64,000 nt of DNA from Bacillus gaemokensis (GTDB lineage Bacteria > Bacillota > Bacilli > Bacillales > Bacillaceae_G). The notes below the pieces were generated by a model. The model was not told where the DNA came from. It ran no database searches and saw only the letters and a program-made list of their open reading frames with translations. The position numbers and the translations under genes are program-made. Shown piece after piece: positions 8,401 to 17,800 of the stretch (positions within the stretch are counted from its first letter, which is position 1; each line of letters begins with the position of its first letter). The stretch spans positions 388,771 to 452,770 of the forward strand of contig NZ_LTAQ01000012.1 in the NCBI RefSeq assembly GCF_001590835.1, written 5' to 3'.

Positions 8401-11400
8401 CAGCTATTACCGCGGATAGTTCTAGATTTGATATTAGTCTAGAAGTAATTGAAGAAAACGATATATTTATGCTCCAATTCAATTATGACGTGAATCTTTT
8501 TAAAGAAAAAACAATTAGAGGCTTAGCTTCTCATTATATTCATTTATTGTCTAATATCAACTTTACAATTTCTAAAAAAATAAAAGAAATAGAGTTAGTG
8601 ACCTCAGAAGAACAACATGTATTAGCAACGTTTAATAGAACAGAAAAAGACATTTTTGAGTATGGAGATACAATTCAAGCTTATATAAATAAAAAGTTAG
8701 AGTATGGTGGAGACAAATCAGCCGTTTATTCAAAAGGAATAGTCTATACCTACAATGATTTAGATAAACAGGCAAATCAGTTAGGAAATGTACTAAGGAA
8801 AAAAGGATTAACAAGAAATGATGTTGTTGCGATTATATTAGAAAGGAATGCAAAAATTCCTCTTAGTCTGCTTTCTGTATTACGTGCAGGAGGTGTGTGC
8901 TTACCAATTGATGCAGAATTGCCGAAAGAAAGAATTGAATATATGTTGAGAGATAGTAAAGCACGTTTCGTTATTACACAGAAGGATTTGATGGGGAAAA
9001 TAGGGGGATGGAATGAAGACTGTATCGTACTTTTAGATTGTGAATCTGCATATAGACAAGAAGAATCTACCCCATTACATGTAGTAAATGAAGCAAATGA
9101 CGTAGCGTGTATCATTTATACATCAGGTACAACAGGGAATCCAAAAGGTGTTATGTTAAAAAATAATTCTCTAATCAATGCAGCAAGATATATGGCTGAA
9201 CAACTAAATGTTAAAAATAGCAACGTTTTATCTGTAGCATCAATTTCTTTCGATATGTTTTTTATTGAAATGTTTATTGCTATCACACTCAATGGTGAAT
9301 TAGTTATTGCTGATGCTAAAGAAAGATTGGATAACGGGAAATTAAAAGATCTTATTCAGAAAAGGAACGTAGAAATTACTTTAACAACACCATCGAGAAT
9401 TAAGAGTTTTATTAATAGTGAGGATGTAGAAGCACTTAAAGGATTAAGCCGAATGATCTTTGGTGGGGAAAATTTAACTGAAAATCTTGTTGGAGAGATT
9501 AGAAAGATAACAAATGCTAAAATATATAATTTTTATGGCCCAACTGAAATTACGGCGTATTGCACAGGAACAGAAATAAAGGAAACAGAAACGGTGACGA
9601 TTGGTAAACCTGTGTCTAATACAACTATTTATATAATGAGCCCAGATTTGAAACAGCTACCTATAGGGGTACCTGGAGAAATTTGTGTAGGTGGTATTGG
9701 AGTTGCGAAGGGATATATAAATAGAGAGGAATTGACTAAGAGCAAATTTGTTGCGAATCCATATCGCTTGGAAGAAACCATATATCGAACAGGAGATATT
9801 GGTATATGGACAGAGGATGGAGAAATTAAATATATTGGTCGAATTGATGAACAAGTAAAAATTAGGGGATACAGAGTAGAGCTAGAAGAAATTGAGGAAA
9901 AGATAAGAGAAGTAGAAGGAGTAACAAATTGCGTAGTTTTAGCCTTAGAACATGCGAATGGAGAAAAGTATCTGTCTGCATATGTTATATGTGATATCAA
10001 TGGCATGGAAGAAATACAGGGAACGCTTAAAAATAAGCTACCAGAGTATATGATTCCGCATTTCTTTACAAAAATAGATGAGATTCCTGTTACGCGAAAT
10101 GGGAAAGTAGATAAACGAAAATTACAAGAAAGTAGTCCAACGAAAGAGCTGAATAGAACAGTAATAAAAGCAGAAAATAATGTTCAAGAAAAGATAATAG
10201 ATACATGGAAAAAAATATTAAATACAAATAACATTGGTATTTATGATAATTTTTTCCATCTCGGAGGAGACTCAATTAAAGCAATTCAATTGTTAAGTGC
10301 ATTAAGAAAACAAGGAATTCATACTTCAACAAAAGAGATTCTAAACAGTCCAACAATAGACGAATTATCTCAAAAAGTAAAAATAATAGAGCGGAAAAAT
10401 GAAAGAGGAATCTTTGAAGAAGTGAGCGGGAATGTTAATTTTGGAGCAATCCAAAACTTTTATCTAAATTGTAACCAAAAAATACACGATCGTTTTAATC
10501 AATCTATATTAATACATCGTGAAAATGGATTTGATGAGCATATTGTAAGAAAAGTTTTTAATACTATTATGAAACACCATGATGCTTTACGGATTATGTA
10601 TCAAATAGAGGATGAAAAATACGTTCAATTTAATAGGAAATTTGAAGAGGATATGTTCCATTTAGAGACTCACTTTTATGACAATGCAAACGTAAAAGAA
10701 GTTATAAAAGAAGTCGGTGAACATATACAAGGAAAGGTTAGTATTGAAGAAAATAAATTGGTTAGCCTCGGAGTTTTTAAAGGAAATCAGGGGGGGTATC
10801 TCTTTATAGCAATTCATCATTTTGTAGTGGACGGCGTATCTTGGCGTATTCTAGTAGAAGATTTTGAAACTATTTATGAAAGTTATGCCAATAATGAAGA
10901 ACTAAAGTTTGAACCAAAGACGGTATCCTTTAAGGAATGGGTACACAAAATAGAAAGTTATAGTAATAGCAATGACATTATGGAAGAAGTTCCATATTGG
11001 AAACGAATTATAGAACAACAAAATCTGTTGAAGATTAGAGAGAAAAAAGAAGCAGTAAAGTGCATAGGAAGAACGAAAGATATACGTATGACATTAGATA
11101 AAGAAGAAACTGAAGTGTTACTGAAACGAACAAATAAGAAGTATCATACTGAGATCAATGATATTTTACTAACAGCTTTAATGCTAGCTATTACAGAAAA
11201 TAGGAAAGAAAATAAGTTAATTATTAATTTAGAAGGACATGGTAGAGAAGAAATGATGAAAGGTATGGATGTAACTAGAACAGTAGGGTGGTTTACATCC
11301 ATGTATCCAGTACTGCTAGAACTAAAAGAAAATAAAGATATTTCATACTGGATTAGAGATATTAAAGAAACTCTAAGGAATGTTCCGAATAAAGGAATTG

Positions 11401-11816
11401 GTTACGGTGTTTTACGATATATGAAAAAGGGAAAGACTGACGTATTGCCGTTAAATGATATAGAAATTAGTTTCAACTATATGGGTGAAATTTCGAGTGT
11501 GAATGAAGAAGAATATAAGGTGTTAGATTTTGAAAGAGGTAGAGAAATTTCAGAAGATGTCAATCTTGATATTGGAATAGCGTTTAACTCAATTATAGTA
11601 GATAACCAATTAAAATTAACTATTACGTATGATGTTAATGAATATGATAGAGAATTTGTGCAGGAGTTAGGCGGAAGGTTCTTACAAAAACTACGATTAA
11701 TTAATTCTAGTTGTAAAGAAGTTGAAGAAGCTAAATATGTACCAAGTGATTTAACTTATAGTGAAATTTCTATTGATGAACTCGATTCTCTTGAAGAATA
11801 TATTAATGAAATATAA
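5499..11816 (+). CDS. nonribosomal peptide synthetase 1 (A-T-C-A-T-E), initiation protein
   Basis: A 2105-residue two-module synthetase. It begins directly with an adenylation domain (core YTSGTTG near residue 159), so it starts the chain without a condensation or acyl-loading domain. A carrier domain follows (GGDS, pantetheine Ser 554), then a condensation domain (HHIIVDG, H733-H734), a second adenylation domain (YTSGTTG near 1207), a carrier (GGDS, Ser 1592) and an epimerase domain (HHFVVDG, H1773-H1774, then EGHGRE and RTVGWFT). The last 25 residues (VPSDLT...DELDSLEEYI) look like a donor communication domain. The first adenylation pocket reads DFWNIGMVHK, the classical threonine code. The second reads about DMILIGFAYK, which I cannot assign. 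RBS GGAGGAG precedes the ATG. Confidence 0.93.
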   Translation: MRQQSLHLDSNIIHVIFEEQVNRTPNHTALVCDYEEISYQELNKRANKLARVIEKHSNRRNQIIGIYLDKSIESVITMLAILKSGNCYLPIDVNYPQNRIDYIIEDSKINILVSSDKTDIQKIRNFDGHILYLDQALMEQEADHNLENVNEEQDLAYIIYTSGTTGNPKGVMVQHKNVIGLMKNTLMNFSFSNQDTWSIFHSFCFDFSVWELYGALLYGGKGVIIKENKAKQTGEFLEILKREQVTVLNQVPSSFYNLIGEELKYEDKALNLKYIIFGGEALQPIKLQRFKEKYNNTKFINMYGITETTVHVTFKEITDLEIKNNRSNIGKPIEGLRIYLLNEKNEEVGFLNKGEICVGGYGVARGYLGKEQLTKERFISNPFCKDEIIYKSGDLAIRLENGEYEYLGRGDSQVKIRGYRIELAEIEKALLQNKNINKAVVLDIENEDGQKDLYGFLAMSHPSKLSEIKEALLKIIPSYMLPSFFIEIDRIPTNHNGKIDREALERQKINFMRDNDFVAARTKVEIQVIQLLKELLKLEQISIYDNFFDIGGDSLKATKLINNIKSHFEKTITFKEIFESKHIAELCDILNEKEVEKEVIESFAEKEYYSVSSAEKRMYISQQYGETNTAYNVITAVRLKGNLNILHLEKSLNAVLNHHENLQSYFTVRDGEIIKKLDRRAQVHLKILYGKEEDILKNKDQIIEEFDLAKAPLFKAVLIKTSEEHHILIMNFHHIIVDGTSLELLLKDIFREYANQSVVPEKMKYVEYSTLETTWLESEQGKREENYWLKQLVPDLGKSEIISDYVRPHTRNFKGKTVNFKIEEKIISNLKSVAKREKLTLYMLLMGLYKVLISKYSNKEEVTLGTAASGRKYKNLENTVGMFVNTLAIQSEPSADKILGHYLKEVKEVCMNAFEYQSYPFDRLVDKLGVQSDPGRNPLFDYLFIFQNEDRVQDFEYVKDLVITRDTTAITADSSRFDISLEVIEENDIFMLQFNYDVNLFKEKTIRGLASHYIHLLSNINFTISKKIKEIELVTSEEQHVLATFNRTEKDIFEYGDTIQAYINKKLEYGGDKSAVYSKGIVYTYNDLDKQANQLGNVLRKKGLTRNDVVAIILERNAKIPLSLLSVLRAGGVCLPIDAELPKERIEYMLRDSKARFVITQKDLMGKIGGWNEDCIVLLDCESAYRQEESTPLHVVNEANDVACIIYTSGTTGNPKGVMLKNNSLINAARYMAEQLNVKNSNVLSVASISFDMFFIEMFIAITLNGELVIADAKERLDNGKLKDLIQKRNVEITLTTPSRIKSFINSEDVEALKGLSRMIFGGENLTENLVGEIRKITNAKIYNFYGPTEITAYCTGTEIKETETVTIGKPVSNTTIYIMSPDLKQLPIGVPGEICVGGIGVAKGYINREELTKSKFVANPYRLEETIYRTGDIGIWTEDGEIKYIGRIDEQVKIRGYRVELEEIEEKIREVEGVTNCVVLALEHANGEKYLSAYVICDINGMEEIQGTLKNKLPEYMIPHFFTKIDEIPVTRNGKVDKRKLQESSPTKELNRTVIKAENNVQEKIIDTWKKILNTNNIGIYDNFFHLGGDSIKAIQLLSALRKQGIHTSTKEILNSPTIDELSQKVKIIERKNERGIFEEVSGNVNFGAIQNFYLNCNQKIHDRFNQSILIHRENGFDEHIVRKVFNTIMKHHDALRIMYQIEDEKYVQFNRKFEEDMFHLETHFYDNANVKEVIKEVGEHIQGKVSIEENKLVSLGVFKGNQGGYLFIAIHHFVVDGVSWRILVEDFETIYESYANNEELKFEPKTVSFKEWVHKIESYSNSNDIMEEVPYWKRIIEQQNLLKIREKKEAVKCIGRTKDIRMTLDKEETEVLLKRTNKKYHTEINDILLTALMLAITENRKENKLIINLEGHGREEMMKGMDVTRTVGWFTSMYPVLLELKENKDISYWIRDIKETLRNVPNKGIGYGVLRYMKKGKTDVLPLNDIEISFNYMGEISSVNEEEYKVLDFERGREISEDVNLDIGIAFNSIIVDNQLKLTITYDVNEYDREFVQELGGRFLQKLRLINSSCKEVEEAKYVPSDLTYSEISIDELDSLEEYINEI

Positions 11817-11833
11817 GTAAAAGGGGAAAAGAA

Positions 11834-14800
11834 ATGAGTAAACTAGCAATTAAAGATATTTATCCTACTACTTCTATGCAAAAGTCAATTATGTTTCATT
11901 CTTTAATGAACACTGAAGATTATAAAGTAAAAATAGAATTGGAATTAGATGGACAAGTTAATGTACAAGCACTACAAAAAAGCTTTCAAGAATTAGTAAG
12001 TCGTTATGATATTTTTAGAACAATTTTTCCGCGGAAAAAAGTTAAGGAAAGTGTACAAGTCGTTCTACAAAGTAGAGAGGTAGCACTAGGTTATGTTGAT
12101 TTAAGCGAAGGGGATGATAAATCGCAAATACAAAAAATCAATGAGTATTGGAATGAAAATAGTACATTTCAATTAGAAAAAGACATTCTTGTGAAAATGG
12201 CTCTCTTTAAATTAAATAAAAAAGAGTATTCTTTACAGATTTGTTTTCATCACATCATTATGGACGGATGGTGTTTGGAGCTCTTTTTAAAAGAAATCTT
12301 TGAGCTATATCATTCCTTCGTAGAAGAAAAAGACATAATACAAAGAAGACCAAAACAATATAAGGAATATATCAACTGGCTACGAGCTCAAAATATGGAA
12401 GAGGCTGCATTGTATTGGGGGAATTATGTAGAAGGTTATGAAAAAGAAATTATCCTTCCACATTTAGGAGTAACGGAAGCATATTCTCAACAAATTGAAG
12501 AAATGATATTTGAAAAAGAAGCCTTAGAAAAAATGACCCAATTAGCTAGAGAAAATAATTTAACATTAAACACAATTGTACAGGTAGCCTGGGGGATTGT
12601 ATTGCAAAAATATACAAATGCCGATGATGTAATATTTGGATCAGTGGTATCCGGGAGAAATGTCCCGGTAGATGATGTTGAAAAAATTATGGGACTTTTC
12701 ATTAATACACTTCCTACTAGGATTAAAACAGAAAAGAAAGAAACAATTTTACAATTGTTAATCAAGCTGCAAAGAGAGAATAATAGATCAAAAGAATATG
12801 AGTACTATTCTCTCTCAGATATTCAAGAAAAAACAATATTAAAAAATAAGTTAATCCATCATATTATGGCATTTGAAAATTACGAGTTTGAATTAGAGAA
12901 CATAAATCAAAATAATGAATTAAAAGTAAAGAACCTTCAGTCTGTAGAACGAAGTAACTATCCTTTGAATTTACTTGTATACCCGGGCGAAAATTTAGTA
13001 ATGAAGTTTGTCTATAACAGTCATGTCTATGAACAAAGGTTTATTCAAAGACTGAAGGAAAGTCTGTATAAAGTGTTAAGGGGTATGCTGGATAATGTTG
13101 AACAGCCAGTTGAAGAAATAGAAATTGTAGGAGAAATAGATAATCAAAGAATACAAGAGGAGTTTAATCAAACAGAGAATGGGGCTCCAATTCGTGAAGA
13201 AACGGTACAAAAGTATATTTTAAGAAGAATGCAGGAAGCTGGTGATTCTCCAGCCCTATCTTCAAATGGGATGAGTTATTCGTATAACGAATTAAATCGA
13301 AAAACAAATCAAATTGGTCGATATATAAGAAGTAAAGGTGTACAACCAAACGGTGTTGTAGGTATTTTGATGAAGAGGACTGCGAAGGCTCCATTAGCAA
13401 TCTTAGGAGTTTTAAAAGCTGGAGCGGCGTATCTTCCTATAGATGCTACATTACCGAAAGAAAGAGCAGAGTATATGCTCAAAGATAGTGGTGTAAATCT
13501 TCTTATCACAGATAGAGAGTTAGAAAGCGGGTTTAATTTCCAAGGGGAAGTTATAAATATAGATGATGAATTCATTTCTCAGGAATGTGATGAAGCGATT
13601 GAAGTGCTAAGTAGTAAAGAGGATTTAAGTTATGTAATTTATACTTCTGGCACAACAGGAAGGCCGAAAGGAGTAGGTGTTCGAAATCAGTCTCTTTTAA
13701 ATACAGCTGAGGAAACACATATCAGATTAGGGGAACGAGCTGGTGGAGTCTTATCTACAGCTTCGATTTCATTTGATATGTTTACAATGGAGTTATTTAT
13801 TGCAATTGCCGGGAAACAAGAGCTTGTAATTGCAGATGAAGAACAAAGAATGGATAACATTTTACTTTGTGACTTAATAGAAAAAAAAGATATTGTGACG
13901 CTTTGTATGACACCTTCAAGAATTGAATCTATCGTTCATGATCGTAGATGTACAAATGCCTTAAAGAAAATTAAAGTCATAAAATTCGGTGGAGAAGTGT
14001 TGCAGGATAGTACAGTAAAGAGATTGCAGGAAAAGACAAATGCTCGAATTTTTAATGGATATGGTCCAACAGAAGTAACTATCTATTGTACATTGCAAGA
14101 AATTAAAAAAGGTGAAAAGGTGACAATCGGAAAGCCTATATCGAATATGCAGGTATTTATATTGGATAAAAATCAGAATGTTATGCCAATAGGGGTGCCA
14201 GGAGAGATTTGTGTAGGGGGCATAGGGGTAGCAAAAGGATATTTAGGAAATGAAGATTTAACGAATCAGAAGTTTGTAGATATGCGGCATGTAACAAAAG
14301 GAAAGTTATATAAAACGGGTGATTTAGGAAGATGGACGGAAACTGGTGAACTCGAATATTTAGGGAGAGTAGATGAACAAGTAAAAATTCGAGGTTATCG
14401 TGTAGAGCTTGAAGAAATAGAGAGCCAAATAAAAAATTTGAATGGTATCAATCAGTGTGCTGTTTTAGGAATTACGTATGAAGGTAGTGTAACAAAAAGC
14501 TTAGTAGCATTTGTGACAAGTAAGCTAGAAGTAGAAGAAGATAAAATGAAAAAGAATTTGTTAAAAAGTCTACCTGAGTATATGATTCCTTCTCGTATTT
14601 TGTGCGTAGATCATATACCAATTACGACAAATGGCAAGGTAAATAAAAAGGCGCTAGAAGGAATTGCTAAAGAAAAGTTACATGTATCGGCATATAAGAA
14701 AGCAGTATCCGAGGTTCAAAAAGAAATTGAAGAAGTTTGGAGAGAGTTGCTATTTATTGAAAATATATCTATTGAGCAATCTTTCTTTGAAATAGGTGGT

Positions 14801-17800
14801 AACTCGATATTAGCGATGATGCTTTCTTCAAGATTGAGTGAGAAATTTAATAAAAATATTTCGGTAAAAGACATTTTTACAAACGATACAATTGCAAAAT
14901 TAGAAAGAGTAATTGTTGAGAATGCAAAGGGAAATATAAGTAAAGCTGCGTTAATAGAGAATGTAGGAAAGAAAGAATATTATCCAGTTTCTAGTGCTGA
15001 AAAAAGAATATACTTGCTCGACCAGTATGAAAATGGAAAAGCATATAATTTAATTAAAGCTTTTAATATTTATGGGCAATTAGATGTTCTGAAGTTAAAG
15101 AAAAGTATACAAAAATTAATAGGTATCCATGAAAATCTAAAAGGAAGCTTTAAATTTATTGAAGAAAATTTAGTGAAAGTCCTCAATGAAGAAAATTTGG
15201 TAGAAGTAAAACATTATACGATGACAGAAAATGAGCTGTTTGAACAAAGCGAATTTTTAATAGAAGATTTCGATTTATCAACAGGTCCGTTAGTAAAACC
15301 AGTATTAATTGAAATGAAAGATACAGAGTATCAATACGTTCTCATTCTAAACTTCCATCATATCATCGTGGACGGAAGATCGTTAGAAACAATTACAAAT
15401 GATTTGTTCAAGTTATATAACGATGAAGAAATAGAAGCGAGTAGAGTTAGATATGTTGATTATGCTAGTTGGGAAAATGAATGGAAAGAAACAAAAGAGG
15501 AAGAAGAAAGATTTTGGATTGAAAGTTTAAGGGATACACCTTCTAATATAGAATTAGCTACCGATTATAGACGGCCGGTAGTGAAAAAATTTACTGGGAA
15601 TACTTTAGAGTTCAAAGTGGACGATGAAATATTTTCTAATTTAAAGGTAGTAGCGAAACAAGAAAAAGTTACCTTATATATGCTCCTAATAAGTGCCTAT
15701 AATCTATTGTTATCGAAGTATACAGGAAAGGAAGACATTGTATTAGGAACTGTTGTAAATGGAAGAACATCCAAGGAGTTAGAAACTACCGTGGGTATGT
15801 TTGTAAATACATTAGCTCTTAGAAGTTTTCCAAAAAGAGATCTTACGTTTAAAGAATATATAGCTGCGTTCAAAAAGATTTGTATAGAAGCTTTTAATCA
15901 TCAAGCATATCCTTTCGATGAACTTGTGGAAAAGTTACAACTAGATTCTAATCCGAGTAAAAACCCTCTTTTTGATTACTTGTTTATTTTACAAGAGGGA
16001 GAAAATGAAGTAATTAAAACGAATGGATTAAGGGTAGAAAATAGTACAAACAAATTCCTGCCGAATGTATCCAAATTTGATATAACGTTAGAAGCAATTC
16101 AAGAAGAAGTGGGGCTTGTGCTTCAAGTAAACTATGACACGTGCTTATTTAAAGAAGAAACAATTCAAAGCATAGTCAACAATTATATTCATATTCTTAA
16201 GCATGTGAATGCAGTGTTAGAACAGGAAATAAAACACATTGAAGTTGTAGAAGAAAAAGAGAAAAAAGATATTCTGTTTGGGTTTAACCAACTAGAGATA
16301 GATGATTTTGAAGAGGAACGTACAATCCAAAAATATATTGGTAGAAAATTGCATTCAGGAAATGATAAAAATGCTTTATATGTCAAAGGTGTAGCGTATA
16401 CATTTGCAGAGCTTGATAAGAGATCAAATCAAGTAGCGCGATGCCTTAGAAAAAAAGGGATTAGATCAAATGATGTAGTGGCATTAGTTATGGAACGTAG
16501 TGTCGATGTTATAGTTGGAATATTAGGGATTTTGAAAGCGGGAGGGGCATATTTACCGATTGATGGAGAAACGCCTCGAGAAAGAATTGAATATATTCTA
16601 AAAGATAGTGAAACGGTTCTTGTTATGACACAAAAGAAATTCCAAGAAAAGTTTCAATACGACAGAGACATTGTTACATTGGATGAGATGTACATGGAAA
16701 GTCATGCAGATCTAGAAATAATGAGTGATTCAAATGATACTGCTTATGTCATATATACTTCGGGAACAACAGGGAAACCAAAAGGGGCAATGGTGAAAAA
16801 TATTTCTTTACTAAATATTGTGAAGGATGCTGTTGAACAGGCTGAAGTGGATAAACAAACAGGTGCGTTATTATCAATGACATCTATTGCATTTGATATG
16901 TTTACTATTGAAGTATTCCTGGCTTTAGGATTAAATGAGGAATTTATTTTTACCGATGAGAGAGAAAGAATGGACAACGAAGTCATTACTCAGTTAATTA
17001 ATGATAGAAATGTAAATACAATGTGGATGACCCCTTCACGAGTAACCACTTTCTTGCAGGGAGAAGAAAGTATTAGGATTTTGCAAAAATTAAAACGGAT
17101 CTATTTGGCTGGAGAAGCGATTAAAGAAGGGGTTCTTAAAGATGTATTAGAGTTAACTGATGCAAGAATCTTCAATATATATGGGCCAACAGAAACAACG
17201 ATTTATTGCACTAGTAAGGAGTTTCGTGAGGATGGTCCAGATTTAACAATAGGAAGACCAGTGAAAAATGTACAGATATATATATTGGATAAGAATTTAA
17301 ATATTGTACCTATTGGTGTACCTGGTGAAATATGTATTGGTGGAATAGGAGTAAGTAAAGGGTACTTAAATAATAAAGATTTAACGAACGAGAAGTTTAT
17401 AGAGAACCCATTTAAACCGGGTGAAAAAATGTATAAATCTGGTGATTTAGGTAGTTGGACTCTAGATGGTCAAATTAAATATTTAGGAAGAATTGACCAA
17501 CAGGTGAAAATTCGAGGATATAGAATAGAGCTGGGAGAAATAGAGACAAACATTAGAGGGCTGAAAGATGTATCTGATTGTGCTGTTTTAGCCATTGAAC
17601 GAGAAAATGGGAATACATTTTTATCAGCGTATATCGTAGGGGATGTTGATTCGAAAGATGTGCAGCGTGCATTAGAGAAAAATCTACCAGGGTATATGAT
17701 TCCAGAGTATATAACGAAAATTGATAAAATGCCTATTACATTGAATGGGAAAATTGATAAGAAAAAATTAAAAGAAGTAAAAATCCAAGAAGATATAAAA

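Noticed and set aside
6263-10275. Several open frames of 60-137 codons on the minus strand within the NRPS genes
   Set aside because: They lie wholly antisense to conserved NRPS domains, have no ribosome sites and encode hydrophobic low-complexity products caused by the codon bias of the sense strand.
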